From Methanobacteriaceae archaeon (GTDB lineage Archaea > Methanobacteriota > Methanobacteria > Methanobacteriales > Methanobacteriaceae), in contig JACBOA010000004.1 of the NCBI GenBank assembly GCA_013403005.1, positions 27,501 through 91,500 of the forward strand: 64,000 bases of DNA, read 5' to 3'. Each line of letters opens with the position of its first letter. Positions within the stretch are counted from its first letter, which is position 1. The notes under the pieces are model-generated. The model ran no database searches, had not been told where the DNA came from, and was given only the letters and a program-made list of their open reading frames with translations. This document shows positions 20,953 through 32,962 of the stretch, piece after piece. The translations under genes were made by a program, and so were the position numbers.

Positions 20953-21222
20953 TCTAGATCTCTCCCATCTTTTCGATAGGATAGACGTTTATTTTAATTG
21001 TCAGATTTCATCCCACCATATCCTATGACATTTCAATCATTTGTTTTATGCATGGATCTGTGTATGGGTTTAAACCTTCATAGATTCTATGTGGATAGAT
21101 GAATTGAGGTACTCATTCATTTGTAGTTTCAATTGTAATGTGCCTCCGAATAGTTACAGCATTCTTAAAAAGGATATATCCTTTATCTAGGCTACGAATA
21201 CCATCTGTTCCACTATTTAGTT

Positions 21223-21735
21223 TCAAATCTCTTTTAATATTTCATCAAACTCCGAATCACTTAAAACAGGTTTTATACCTTCAAGAGATACTTCTTCTAA
21301 AAGATTAGCATATCTCATGCCCCTAGTACGTTCAGCCATAATTGGTTCCTTCAATTTATGAACCCTCAAAATCCACACAAAACCTTTTTTATTATGAAGG
21401 TAAGATTTAACATGGTCATTAGTCCAGATGTGAAACTTAGATAGGCCTCCAATCCTAGTAATAGGTTTTTCTATAATAGCTTCAAGTCTGGCGTAATATT
21501 TTATTTCCATTTTTTTATCATCAATAGTAGGTAAAGCGTTTTCTTCAACAAAGGATTGATATTCCTTTTTGAAACTATCTAAAGAACCTTCTTTTAATGC
21601 ATAACTAATTGTAGGGTATAAGATGAATTCTTGGAGATTAGTTTTATATTTCCTGATAAGAATAGATTGTTTACCTTGTCCTAATGCTTCTACTGTAGCA
21701 TTCCATTCATTGAGGCACTTCTTTATTTTTACCAT
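21223..21735 (-). CDS. DUF1802-family protein, 170 aa
   Basis: Begins with the hallmark of the DUF1802 family: LNEWNATVEALGQGKQSILI followed by RKY and a LYPT motif. The C-terminal half includes WTNDHVKSYLHNKKGFVWIL and ends in an acidic helix. No biochemical role is known to me. It is divergent from the type III modification gene with only 95 bases between, so it may belong to the same defence cassette. AGGGGGA precedes the ATG. Confidence 0.75.
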   Translation of the reverse strand: MVKIKKCLNEWNATVEALGQGKQSILIRKYKTNLQEFILYPTISYALKEGSLDSFKKEYQSFVEENALPTIDDKKMEIKYYARLEAIIEKPITRIGGLSKFHIWTNDHVKSYLHNKKGFVWILRVHKLKEPIMAERTRGMRYANLLEEVSLEGIKPVLSDSEFDEILKEI

Positions 21736-21830
21736 GTAATAATCCCCCTAACTTGTACATAATTTTAATAATAAATATGATACTATAACAAATTAAGTAT
21801 TTAGATTAGCTGGGGAGATGGTGATTGTAA

Positions 21831-23714
21831 ATGTCTGATTCACTTGTAGAAGCTTTGCCAAAAATCTTAAAGCAAGGAAAACGAGAAGCACAAAGAATTT
21901 TAGACGGACTTTCAAAAAAGAATAGAATCACGTTACAAACAAATGAATTAGTTTTACCTTCTAAGGATAGCTCAGGTTTGTATAGAGGCCAGATAAAGGA
22001 TATTGACGATAATGATTGGTTTAACCGATTAATTTATGGAGATAATTTGCTAGCTATGCAAGCTTTACTAGCGGGTGACAATAATTCACCCTCTCTTAGA
22101 GGTAAAATTGATTTGATCTATATTGATCCTCCATATGACTCAAAAGCAGATTATAGGACCAAAATACAATTACCAAATGTTGATATTGAGCAAAGACCCA
22201 CAGTTATCGAACAATTTGCATATTCGGATACTTGGAAAGATGGAACCGCAAGTTACCTTCAGATGATGATCCCTCGACTTATTTTGATGAGAGAACTTCT
22301 TTCTGAGCAAGGTTCAATCTATGTGCATATTGATTGGCATGTTGGTCATTACTTAAAGGTTATTATGGATGACATATTTGGTAAGGATAACTTTGTTAAT
22401 GAAATTGTTTGGTCATATGGAAAGATGGCTTCTTCATCGAAGAAATTTCTTGCGAATCACGATGTAATTTATTTCTATAAGAAATCTAACGATAATTATT
22501 TCATTCCTGTTAAAAATAAATTAGATAAACCAGTTAAACGTTTAGCAAGAGAAATGGTAGATGGAAAATTAAAAAATGCAAGAAACCCAGATGGCTCTGT
22601 TAAATATGTGATGATAACTGAGAAACTAGTAGATGATAACTGGGGAGACATTCCTAGAGTTATGCCTGCAAGTGGAGAATTCATAAATTACTCAACACAA
22701 AAACCTGAAAAGCTTATTAAGAGAATGATTGATTCTTCTTGTCCGGAAAATGGGATTGTTGCTGATTTTTTTGCAGGTAGTGGTACTACTGGGGCAGTTG
22801 CAGAAAAACTTGGAAGAAAATGGATATTATCAGATTTAGGAAAACCAGCGTGTATGATCACAAGGAAAAGAATGATAGATTTGAATTCTAAGCCATTTCT
22901 ATTCCAATCTATTGGTGATTATCAGAAAGAACAATATGAAAAGTCGGAATTTAGAACAATTAGAGATTTAGCTCATGTAATCATTAACCTTTATGGTGCC
23001 ACTCCATTCCCTGCTAATGAAGGTGCTCCAGCTAATGCAGGTTATATCAAACAATCGAGAACTCTCGTTGTTGTTGATTCTCCTTCTAAAATGACTGGTT
23101 ATAATACTCTAAGAAGGGCTCAAGAGTTTAGAAACTCGTTTGCAGGAGGTTGGAAAAAGGTAGTAGTCTTGGGATGGAACTTTGTATCAAATATCGGAGA
23201 GATCATAAGTAGCTTAGATGACAAGAATCTTGAGGTTCTTGTAATTCCTGCTGATTTATTAGACACTTTAAAGACTAAAGCGAAGTATAAGAAATTAATT
23301 CAGTCAGGTAAGGTAAGGTTCTCTTCTCTCCAGTATTTAACTGTTAAACCTGTTCAAAAATCAGATTATGATTCAAATAATGATAAGATAACTGTGGAGC
23401 TAGATAATTATATATTACTTTCTCCAGATGCCCTCCCCCTTGATGAAAAAAACAAAGCTTTATTGGAGAATGTTATTAAAGAGGATCCTCTTAGCCTTAT
23501 TGAATATTGGAGTATTGACCCTGATTATGATGGTGAAGTTTTCCGTAGTAAGTGGCAGGATTACCGTCAAAATGTTGCTAATGATAATGATCCGTTCCGG
23601 GTGATTCGTAAGGCAGAATTAATCATTCCTAAGGAAAATAGGAAAAGAAAAATCTGTGTTAAGGCTGTTGATGTGTTTGGTTTTGAAAGTGCGACCGTGG
23701 TAGAGGTGGAATAA
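21831..23714 (+). CDS. mod: Type III restriction-modification system, Mod DNA methyltransferase, 627 aa
   Basis: Adenine-N6 methyltransferase of the beta class. DPPY is at residues 99-102 (IDLIYIDPPYDSKADY), ahead of the SAM motif FAGSGTTGAVAEKLG near residue 310. The long C-terminal part and spacing are normal for type III Mod, which also supplies sequence recognition for both activities. GGTGATTGTAA precedes the ATG. The stop is followed after two bases by the restriction gene, so the two are co-translated. Codon use is rather AT-rich, in keeping with a mobile defence module. The recognition site cannot be read from the sequence. Confidence 0.95.
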   Translation: MSDSLVEALPKILKQGKREAQRILDGLSKKNRITLQTNELVLPSKDSSGLYRGQIKDIDDNDWFNRLIYGDNLLAMQALLAGDNNSPSLRGKIDLIYIDPPYDSKADYRTKIQLPNVDIEQRPTVIEQFAYSDTWKDGTASYLQMMIPRLILMRELLSEQGSIYVHIDWHVGHYLKVIMDDIFGKDNFVNEIVWSYGKMASSSKKFLANHDVIYFYKKSNDNYFIPVKNKLDKPVKRLAREMVDGKLKNARNPDGSVKYVMITEKLVDDNWGDIPRVMPASGEFINYSTQKPEKLIKRMIDSSCPENGIVADFFAGSGTTGAVAEKLGRKWILSDLGKPACMITRKRMIDLNSKPFLFQSIGDYQKEQYEKSEFRTIRDLAHVIINLYGATPFPANEGAPANAGYIKQSRTLVVVDSPSKMTGYNTLRRAQEFRNSFAGGWKKVVVLGWNFVSNIGEIISSLDDKNLEVLVIPADLLDTLKTKAKYKKLIQSGKVRFSSLQYLTVKPVQKSDYDSNNDKITVELDNYILLSPDALPLDEKNKALLENVIKEDPLSLIEYWSIDPDYDGEVFRSKWQDYRQNVANDNDPFRVIRKAELIIPKENRKRKICVKAVDVFGFESATVVEVE

Positions 23715-23716
23715 TT

Positions 23717-26644
23717 ATGTCTAGGATGACACACCAAGGTACCAGGGATATTCCCTTATTATTCGCCAGGGAATTGACTAATAAAGTGAACAGGGCTTGG
23801 AAAGATGGATCATTTATAGAAAGTGTAACTCCGATAACAAAGGATTTGTTGAGGTTCTGGTTTACTGAAGCATTTTGTGATACACGAAAGTTCAATTTCC
23901 ACGAAGGTCAAAGACAAGCTATTTTGAACACGATATATCTTCATGAGGTAATGGGTGTTAGTAATGTGATGGATATGTATAAATCTATTCGCCCTGAGTT
24001 ACTTAGTGAGATGAATCTTCTGGATCTGGAGAAAGACAAATACAAACATCCTAAATATGCTATTAAGATGGCTACAGGTACTGGTAAAACATGGGTTATG
24101 CATGCATTGCTCCTCTGGCAGTTTTTAAATGCTAAACATGAAAACGAACCTTCTGGAAGATATTCTAAGAATTTCTTACTTGTTGCACCGGGATTGATTG
24201 TTTATGAAAGACTTTTAGATGCATTTTTAGGAAAAGAGCAGGTGGATGGTACTAGAGACTTTGATCAATCAGACTTCAAGACCTTTGAGAAGTTATTTGT
24301 ACCTCCAGCATATAAGGATATTATTTTTGGATTCATACAATCTAATGTAGCTCGCAAAGAAGAAATAGGAACTAAAGTAACTGGTGAAGGCCTTATTGCT
24401 ATCACTAATTGGCATTTATTGGCTGAAGAGGAAGAAAAATATAGTGATAAATCTCCAATTGAGGATCCCACAGCAGTCATTAAAGATGTTCTTCCAATCA
24501 CTCCAGGGAAAAGAGCTGGTAATGCTTTAGATTCTTTAGACAGCCAGTATCTTAGGGGAAGAGAAGTAGAATATCTTGCTAATTTACCAGATTTAGTTGT
24601 ATTTAATGATGAAGCTCATCACATTCATGAAGTGAAACGTGGTGGAGAAATATTTGAAGTGCAATGGCAAAGGAGTTTGTTAAAGATATCTGAGCCTAAA
24701 AATGAGAATTTTATTCAAATAGACTTTTCTGCAACTCCTTACAGTGTCACAGGCAGTGGACAGAAACGTACTAGGCATTTCTTCCCTCACATAGTTGTTA
24801 ATTTTGACCTAAGAACATCCATTAGGCACGGGTTGGTTAAAACCATAGCTTTGGATAGGAGAAAAGAAGTTGCCACCATGAAACTTGATTTCAAAGCCAT
24901 TAGGGAAGGTAAAGACGTTGTGGGTTTGTCTGATGGGCAGAAAATCATGCTTAGAGCGGGTTTACAAAAGTTAAATATCCTTGAAAGAGAATTTGTTGAT
25001 CTAACTTCCAACGAAGAGGGTGTTTCCAGTAAACATCCGAAGATGATGGTTATTTGTGAGGATACTAAGGTTGCTCCTTTTGTAACAGACTTCTTGATTA
25101 AATCAGAGGGTTTATCTGAAGATGATGTGATGGAGATTCATTCAGATCGTAAAGGTAACATACCTCAGAAAGAGTGGGATGAAACCAAACAGCGATTATT
25201 TAATATTGACAAACATAAGAGTCCAAGAGTCATTGTTTCTGTTCTTATGTTAAGGGAAGGTTTTGATGTTAACAACATCTGTGTTATTGTTCCATTAAGA
25301 TCAACTACTTCGTTTATACTCTTGGAACAGACTATTGGTCGTGGATTAAGGTTAATGTGGAGAGAACCTATTTTCGAAGAAGTTAAAGCTGAGAATAGGA
25401 TACGATTATTGGATAAAAAGGAAGAACCCATAAATTATTTGGATATATTGAGTATTGTGGAACATCCTGCGTTCATAGAATTTTATGAGAAGTTAATTGA
25501 TGAAGGTACAGTGGGAACTGCTGAAAAACCACCAACTGAACGCGAGAACATCTTAGGTGACATTATTAATGTTGGATTGAGGGAAGATTATGAGAAATAT
25601 GATTTTTATTGGCCCTTAATTATCCGTGAAAGTGAGGAAAACCTCGCACCTACGGAATTATCATTCGAGAACATGGAATCATTTCCGGTTGCCTTGGAAG
25701 ATTTGAAGCAATTAGTTCCCAAGAAGGGTGATGTTTTTTATTCTGAGGAGGTTACTGTTAGGACTAGGTTTGGAGAGTATTCTGTAACTGCGGATATATT
25801 TAATGCTAATAGTTATAATGAATTCCTAGCCAAACTGGTAAAGGGTGTAACTTCTATGTTGATACCCATGGGTCGTAAAAGGAAAAAATCGTTCCCTATG
25901 ATGCAAATTAACAATGCAGAAATAGCCAAACTTACTGATGATTATATACGGCATAGATTGTTTGATCAATATTTTGATCCGATGGTTGATGATAATTGGA
26001 GGATACTCTTTTTATCTGAGTCCAAGATACTATCGCATATCATTAAAAATGTCAGCAAAGCAATCTATGAGATGCAGAACAATGTGGATGTCACGGAAGC
26101 AGAAGTAATCAAAAAACCATTTTCCGATGTAGCAGAAATAAAAATGAGGGAGAACTTCTCTCTAGACATTTCCAAGGCTATATATGAAAAATTAGCTTAT
26201 CCTTCTCATAGAGGAGGATTTGAAAAAGCATTCATGGAGTTCATTGACAAAGATTCAGAAGTTCATTCTTTTATTAAAATCAACGAAGTTTATCATGACT
26301 TTGCTCATATTACTTATATCAGAGAAGATGGACTTTTATCTCATTACTATCCGGACTTCTTAGTGCGAACATCTAATAAGGTGTATCTTGTTGAGACAAA
26401 AGCTGAAAAAGATGTTAAAAATCCTGATGTTCAGCAAAAGAGAAGAGCCACTATTGACTGGATAGATAAAATTAACCAACTTAAACCAGAAGATAGGCTT
26501 TACTCCCAATGGCATTACGTTTTACTTGGTGAGAACACTTTCTATGAGCTAAGTGAAAAGGGTGCCGATACTATTGATATCCTTGAATATGAGAAGAAAA
26601 CAAGAGGGCAGATTGAAGGTACTTTAGAGGATTATTTTATCTAA
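23717..26644 (+). CDS. res: Type III restriction enzyme, Res subunit, 975 aa
   Basis: ATP-dependent restriction subunit. SF2 helicase motifs: Walker A MATGTGKTW (about residue 118), DEAH in FNDEAHHIHEV (about 298), motif III DFSATPY, and motif VI LEQTIGRGLRL. The C-terminal PD-(D/E)xK nuclease reads HYYPDFLVRTSN with D880, then LVETKAEKD with E893 and K895. All catalytic elements are intact and the length is full, so the system appears functional. It directly follows mod. The gene ends 55 bases before the 3' end of tRNA-Leu, a common integration landmark. Confidence 0.95.
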   Translation: MSRMTHQGTRDIPLLFARELTNKVNRAWKDGSFIESVTPITKDLLRFWFTEAFCDTRKFNFHEGQRQAILNTIYLHEVMGVSNVMDMYKSIRPELLSEMNLLDLEKDKYKHPKYAIKMATGTGKTWVMHALLLWQFLNAKHENEPSGRYSKNFLLVAPGLIVYERLLDAFLGKEQVDGTRDFDQSDFKTFEKLFVPPAYKDIIFGFIQSNVARKEEIGTKVTGEGLIAITNWHLLAEEEEKYSDKSPIEDPTAVIKDVLPITPGKRAGNALDSLDSQYLRGREVEYLANLPDLVVFNDEAHHIHEVKRGGEIFEVQWQRSLLKISEPKNENFIQIDFSATPYSVTGSGQKRTRHFFPHIVVNFDLRTSIRHGLVKTIALDRRKEVATMKLDFKAIREGKDVVGLSDGQKIMLRAGLQKLNILEREFVDLTSNEEGVSSKHPKMMVICEDTKVAPFVTDFLIKSEGLSEDDVMEIHSDRKGNIPQKEWDETKQRLFNIDKHKSPRVIVSVLMLREGFDVNNICVIVPLRSTTSFILLEQTIGRGLRLMWREPIFEEVKAENRIRLLDKKEEPINYLDILSIVEHPAFIEFYEKLIDEGTVGTAEKPPTERENILGDIINVGLREDYEKYDFYWPLIIRESEENLAPTELSFENMESFPVALEDLKQLVPKKGDVFYSEEVTVRTRFGEYSVTADIFNANSYNEFLAKLVKGVTSMLIPMGRKRKKSFPMMQINNAEIAKLTDDYIRHRLFDQYFDPMVDDNWRILFLSESKILSHIIKNVSKAIYEMQNNVDVTEAEVIKKPFSDVAEIKMRENFSLDISKAIYEKLAYPSHRGGFEKAFMEFIDKDSEVHSFIKINEVYHDFAHITYIREDGLLSHYYPDFLVRTSNKVYLVETKAEKDVKNPDVQQKRRATIDWIDKINQLKPEDRLYSQWHYVLLGENTFYELSEKGADTIDILEYEKKTRGQIEGTLEDYFI

Positions 26645-26696
26645 ATCATTTGCACGCATTTGAATCATCAAATTAAATGTTAAAATAAGTCAAGAT

Positions 26697-26781
<85 letters not shown>

Positions 26782-26858
26782 TTATACCATGCATAGTTAA
26801 AGATCACTTAAAAGTTTTCTTATCTTGTTTGTACTTATATATTTAGTGTGTGTGGAGT

Positions 26859-27119
26859 CTATAAATCAGGAAGATGAATAGGTTGTTCTAAAACGAATCC
26901 CCGAATTTCAGCTGGCTCTGGCAGGTCATATATAATTTCTTCATGTTCAATGAGGGTGTGAGGAAGATTTTCAAATCGCCCCACGCACTCACATTTCTCG
27001 ATATCCTCTTTCAGAGGTAAAAGCAAGTTTTGGTGAAAGTTTTGGTGACAATCATGACATCTCATCACTTTTTTGGCCCCTGAACATCTCCCTCTTTTGG
27101 CCAGTGGCTCTCTATCCAC
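26859..27119 (-). CDS. Small unknown protein with CxxC and CxC motifs, up to 86 aa
   Basis: I do not recognise this protein. It contains MRCHDCHQNF, followed by EKCECVGRF, a possible zinc site, and an acidic tail (IEHEEIIYDLPEPAEI). The upstream limit is uncertain: GTG at 27119 gives 86 residues, while the ATG at MRCHDC gives about 68 and removes a basic stretch. No strong ribosome site decides it. It lies between tRNA-Leu and polB1 on the same strand as polB1. Protein-like composition is the main support. Confidence 0.45.
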   Translation of the reverse strand: MDREPLAKRGRCSGAKKVMRCHDCHQNFHQNLLLPLKEDIEKCECVGRFENLPHTLIEHEEIIYDLPEPAEIRGFVLEQPIHLPDL

Positions 27120-27166
27120 CTCTTACAATACCCTTGAAAAATCAAACACAGTTGCTGATAGAGGTT

Positions 27167-27376
27167 CTAATTCCATAGGCATCCAGAAGGATTAAGCTCC
27201 CCAATTTCTTCTTCTTTAATACTCCCACTAACATAATATTCTCCCATGTTTGAAGCCTCTAAGATCCAATTCCCATCTTGATTCACAGATAAAATGGTGA
27301 AATCTCCCCTTCTGGATGATGGTGTGTCCAATCGCACTGTGTGGAGTTTTTCACCCCGTGCTCTGGCCACATTCAA
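27167..27376 (-). CDS. Small unknown protein, up to 69 aa
   Basis: Unrecognised. The sequence has a beta-rich look (DFTILSVNQDGNWILEASNM, GEYYVSGSIKEEEIGE). The only in-frame upstream starts are TTG at 27376 and a GTG six bases later; no clear ribosome site is present. It follows the polB1 stop by 46 bases in the same direction, so it could be co-transcribed, or it could be chance coding. Confidence 0.35.
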   Translation of the reverse strand: MNVARARGEKLHTVRLDTPSSRRGDFTILSVNQDGNWILEASNMGEYYVSGSIKEEEIGELNPSGCLWN

Positions 27377-27421
27377 AATTCAAACACTCAAATTTTTCAT
27401 CACATTAATCGAATTCTTAAT

Positions 27422-29203
<1,782 letters not shown>

Positions 29204-29666
29204 ACGATCCTCTAATTTATTATAATGAAGGTATATAATTTGTTGAATGAGAAATCCAGCAAATTTCCATAGATTTAAGCAGTAAAATGCTAATAACAAT
29301 AATAGGATGTTTTTTTTTAAATCCGAAAGAAGAATGGTTGCTAATATGTACTATGTTTTCTTAATCTGTTATCCAATACTATTCAATCCCTTGAATTCTC
29401 AATTTATTCCATCAAAAAAATATGATTAAGTGAACATTATTGTGTTTAAAATCATACCATCAAGATTAATTCGTCATATATTGCAACTGTATAAAAATGT
29501 TGATTAAAATATAACTTGGCAGAGTCATAACATTTGCCCAACTTCGCCATACATTTCAAGTGTAAATATTGTTAATGAATAACAACATTGTAAATTTCTT
29601 CATATTATTAATCCCGGGTAACTGAAATTTAATTATTTAGAATATTCTAAGGGAGTAAAAGATTAA
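29204..29666. other. Divergent intergenic region, no gene seen
   Basis: AT-rich promoter space between polB1 and the acetyltransferase gene. No tRNA, repeat array or convincing small ORF was found. Confidence 0.5.
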
Positions 29667-30272
29667 ATGCATCTTCAAAAAATGAATAAGGAAAAACATG
29701 ACTCCTTAATGGTTTCAAAACTTATCTATGAGGCTGATGTGGATACATTCAATTTTTTCTTCGGTAACCAGGAGAATGCATCTCGGAAACTCCAGAAACT
29801 GGTGGCTGCCGGGAACAACAGTCTGGGTTATGAGCAGATTTACGTGGCAACCAATGAAGACTCCCGTATTCTAGGAGTTATGGTCTATTCAATTGGGAAA
29901 ATAGATAAAATAAAAGAATTAAAGGTTCTATTCAAAAATCTTAATATTTTAGATTCATTGAGATTTATAATGCTTGAAATACTGGACAGTATTTTTATGT
30001 CTGATCTGGATGATGATGACTACTATTTTGCCATAGTAGCTGTTGATGAGCAAGCAAGAGGACAGGGAATCGGTTCATTTATCTTAGAAGAAGGCATAAA
30101 AATTGCCCGGAAAAAAGGTTGTAAAAGGGCTGTTCTGGACGTTGACATAGAAAATGAGGGTGCTTTAAGGTTGTATGAAAGATTCGGTTTCAAAAAATTT
30201 AAAGAAAAAATTATATCAATATTCGGGTGGAAGAAAGGGGCTTATAATATGGAATATCTGCTTGAAAATTAG
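29667..30272 (+). CDS. GNAT-family N-acetyltransferase, 201 aa
   Basis: GCN5-related acetyltransferase. The acetyl-CoA loop is VDEQARGQGIGSFILEEGIK (R/QxxGxG/A type), and the C-terminal motif is LDVDIENEGALRLYERFGFK. The N-terminal half has an acidic patch, DLDDDDYY, just before the core strand. GGGAG lies about twelve bases before the ATG. The substrate is unknown; the domain layout resembles small-molecule or ribosomal-protein acetyltransferases. Confidence 0.88.
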   Translation: MHLQKMNKEKHDSLMVSKLIYEADVDTFNFFFGNQENASRKLQKLVAAGNNSLGYEQIYVATNEDSRILGVMVYSIGKIDKIKELKVLFKNLNILDSLRFIMLEILDSIFMSDLDDDDYYFAIVAVDEQARGQGIGSFILEEGIKIARKKGCKRAVLDVDIENEGALRLYERFGFKKFKEKIISIFGWKKGAYNMEYLLEN

Positions 30273-30598
30273 AGAACGCTTTATTGACTATATTTTTGCA
30301 TTTTATGGTGTTGAAAGATAAAGGTAACCACAGATAAGTTTTTATATTCCAAAAAAACTAGTTCACAGTCAATTTTTTTTAACTCAAGAAAAACTAAATT
30401 GTCTTTTGTTTTATTCTCTAATAATTTATTCTCTAATTATCATTTAACTAAAGACTTGATTTTTTTGAAATTAATAAGGAGGATGAGTTTTTTCCATACT
30501 CTGTTAATCTGTCAACTCTAACCATCAAACAATAATTATCATATTTTTAATTTAAACTATAATACTGATCAAAAACTATTTATATAATAACTTGCTTA

Positions 30599-30632
30599 TT
30601 TATCGATTAGTTGATATCGGTTAATCGATAAA
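30599..30632. promoter_or_regulatory. Long inverted repeat, likely PadR operator (distal site)
   Basis: Arms TTTATCGATTA (30599-30609) and TAATCGATAAA (30622-30632) pair perfectly, with a 12-base spacer. A related half-element, ATCGGTTATACGATAAA (30708-30724), repeats ATCGGTTAATCGATAAA (30616-30632) closer to the PadR gene. The two sites flank its promoter region. Confidence 0.65.
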
Positions 30633-30707
30633 TGTGATGTGAAAAAGTCAAAAAATTAGGTTAAATCTCATTTAACTGATATCATAACATCAAATTTTCG
30701 ATCTTAA

Positions 30708-30724
30708 ATCGGTTATACGATAAA
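30708..30724. promoter_or_regulatory. Second PadR-type operator copy
   Basis: ATCGGTTATACGATAAA differs from 30616-30632 only in the central TATA/TAAT positions. It lies 30 bases before the PadR start codon, where bound protein would block the initiation complex. Confidence 0.55.
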
Positions 30725-30753
30725 AATACTGTCAAAGGAGGTACTGGTTCAAA

Positions 30754-31290
30754 ATGTGGGATGCCTTTAGAAATCTGCACAGAGAATTTCATGAGAGAAT
30801 AGAGGAAATGCAAAGATTCGGAGGTTTGAGAATCTGGATATTGCATGTAATTGATGAACATGGTCCTGCAAATGGTGTGGAAATTATGGATGGGATTCAG
30901 GCTCACTACGAGGCAATAGAACGTGCGGCACCATTTGACCGTGTGTCCTGCCGAGGCCCCAAACGCAGGACACCCCGGCCTTCACCAGGCTCAGTGTATC
31001 CTATGCTTAAAAAAATGGTTGAAGAAGGTTTAATCAACAAACTTGACGATGGAAAATATGAACTAACTGAAAGAGGACAGGAGATAGTTTATAAAATAGG
31101 GGGACGTTTCGGATTCCATAAAAAAATGGACCGTGGGGAATTATCCATAAGAAAAGCACTCACAGAAATCGAAGGGTATATCTCATATTTAGAGGACATA
31201 AAAGAAGAAAAACTGGCTTCTCATAAAAATTTAATAGCAGAATTAAGCGAAAGACTCAAAAAAATGGAAGAATCACTTCCAGATAAATAA
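30754..31290 (+). CDS. PadR-family transcriptional regulator, 178 aa
   Basis: Winged-helix repressor with the PadR layout: RIWILHVIDEHGPANGVEI, a positively charged loop (RGPKRRTPRPSPGSVYPML) and KKMVEEGLINKLDDGKYELT, followed by a C-terminal dimerisation helix with a charged coiled coil. AAAGGAGG precedes the ATG at a distance of about 12 bases. Family members commonly repress drug-efflux ABC operons, and an ABC ATPase remnant follows directly. Two palindromic operators upstream point to autoregulation. Confidence 0.9.
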   Translation: MWDAFRNLHREFHERIEEMQRFGGLRIWILHVIDEHGPANGVEIMDGIQAHYEAIERAAPFDRVSCRGPKRRTPRPSPGSVYPMLKKMVEEGLINKLDDGKYELTERGQEIVYKIGGRFGFHKKMDRGELSIRKALTEIEGYISYLEDIKEEKLASHKNLIAELSERLKKMEESLPDK

Positions 31291-31464
31291 ATCACCTTCC
31301 AGATGATTCACATAAATAAATTTACAATTGTCTGGATTCCATTTTAAAACTTTCTGGAAGATGGATGATAAAAAAATTCACTGGCTTAGCTTGGGCTATG
31401 ATTCTCCTTAGATTCTTGTCCCGGGCTATTATTGTCCTTAAATACAATTAAAAAGGGGGAAAAC

Positions 31465-31800
31465 ATGACAAATGCTATAGAAATGAATAATCTTACTAAA
31501 ATGTTCGGAGATTTTACAGCAGTGGATAATTTATCTTTAAAGGTAAAGGATGGTGAAATCTTCGGATTTCTGGGTCCTAATGGTGCGGGAAAAAGCACCA
31601 CCATACGAATGCTTTGCACTCTCACCCAGCCCACATCAGGATCCGCCCGGGTTGCAGGGTATGATTTAATTAAAGAATCAGATAAAGTCCGCCAGACTAT
31701 CGGCCTGGTGGCAGAAAAGATGATCATGTATGACCGGCTCACTGCAGGAGAAAACCTCCGATTCTTCGGAAACTTATGTTCCGTACCAAAGTTAGACTAA
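31465..31800 (+). pseudogene. Truncated ABC-transporter ATPase (drug-efflux type)
   Basis: Encodes only the first 111 residues of a DrrA-like ATPase: NNLTKMFGDFTAVDNLSLKV, Walker A GPNGAGKSTT, and the Q-loop region IGLVAEKMIMYDRLTAGENL. It then stops at SVPKLD. The signature motif, Walker B and H-loop are absent, and no permease gene follows. The start ATG has AAGGGGG upstream. With PadR in front, the ancestral unit was probably a PadR-controlled ABC exporter that lost its 3' part and permease by deletion. A short ATP-binding-only product is unlikely to work. Confidence 0.8.
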
Positions 31801-31846
31801 AAGAGAGGATTTTTTTAGAAAATCAATGACCAAATAGGAGGACTAG

Positions 31847-32311
31847 ATGGAAAAAGAGCTAGGAGGAATATTTATGAAATTTGAGAAGGAAATAAGGAGT
31901 TCCATTGAAACAGAATGCGAGGATTATTTCTTAGGAGCGGTTGATTTATCTCTTTTAGAAAATCAACTGACTAAAAAATATGATTCATTAATCGCAGAAT
32001 ATCCTCGAGCAATATCAGTGGGGATAACCTTACCCAGTTTCTATGACAGATTAAAAGATTATAAAAAGTTTTACAAACAGACAAACTGCCAGTTAAAATA
32101 CATCACCTCACAATTAAGCAGGTTACTGGAAAGAGAGGGATATCAGGCTTTACCCATGCCCAAATCTCGAAAAAATCATCCTCACATTTCATTCCACGAA
32201 GCAGTTGCTTATCTGGCAGAAATGGGTAAAATTGAGAATAATCTTCTGATAACACCTGAAGCAGGATCAAAGGTTAACTGGGGGACTGTGTTAACCAACG
32301 CCCCATTATGA
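31847..32311 (+). pseudogene. Truncated QueG-like protein lacking its ferredoxin end
   Basis: Matches the intact protein at 19520-20251 over its first part (EYPRAISVGITLPSFYDRL, EGYQALPMP, NNLLITPEAGSKVNWGTVLT). It stops at NAPL, exactly where the intact copy continues APLKVTGKKMNDHCGNC. After the TGA the frame reads TGKC and then ends, so the iron-sulfur motifs were lost. The central GHGWIGKS block is also degenerate (LAEMGKIENN). AGGAGG precedes the first ATG; a second ATG 24 bases downstream has its own GGAGG. It may still be translated, but its catalytic role is gone. Confidence 0.75.
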
Positions 32312-32379
32312 ACTGGGAAATGCTTCAGATCAGACAATTAATGCAGCAATGAAGTTTTCATGCCTGAGGATAAAAAAAT

Positions 32380-32961
32380 GTGTTGATAAAAATGTTAACT
32401 GAATACCGGATGAAAATGTTAAACAGAGAAGCATCTTCACCTAAAAATAAGCCATCTGCCATTGTTGAACACCTCGATATAGTAGATGGAATGGTTGTGG
32501 GTGATATAGGCTGTGGTGGAGGATATTTTACCTATAAATTTTCCAAAAAAGTAGGTTTAAATGGCAGGGTGTATGCAATTGATACCCATCGCAAATCATT
32601 GGATTACATAGGAAATAAATCAAGAAAAGAGATGTTAAACAATATAAAACCTGTGTTAGCAGAAGAAAACGGATTTAAATTGCCTGAAACCGTGGACTTA
32701 TTCTTTTTAAGAAATGTGTTCCATCACCTCCACAACCGGGTTGAATACTTTAAAAACATTAAACAATTTTTAAAAAACAAGGGCAGAATTGCCATTATTG
32801 ATTATGAAAAGAAAAAATACACCTTCACAGGACTATTTGGACATTACACTCCAGAAAGCGTTCTTTTAGACATTATGAATAAAGCAGGATTCTATCCTCT
32901 GGAAAAACATGAATTTCTACCGGATCAGTTATTCGTAATTTTCGCCAGGAAAGGAGATTAA
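32380..32961 (+). CDS. Class I SAM-dependent methyltransferase, 193 aa
   Basis: Rossmann-type methyltransferase. Motif I is VGDIGCGGGYFTYKF, followed by the acidic residue in YAIDTHRKSLDYIG, and motif IV-like PETVDLFFLRNVFHHLHNR precedes a GRIAIIDYEKKK strand. This resembles UbiE/arsenite-type small methyltransferases. The start codon appears to be GTG at 32380 with GAGGA nine bases upstream. The next gene starts one base after its stop, so the two form an operon. The substrate is unknown. Confidence 0.85.
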   Translation: MLIKMLTEYRMKMLNREASSPKNKPSAIVEHLDIVDGMVVGDIGCGGGYFTYKFSKKVGLNGRVYAIDTHRKSLDYIGNKSRKEMLNNIKPVLAEENGFKLPETVDLFFLRNVFHHLHNRVEYFKNIKQFLKNKGRIAIIDYEKKKYTFTGLFGHYTPESVLLDIMNKAGFYPLEKHEFLPDQLFVIFARKGD

Positions 32962-32962
32962 G

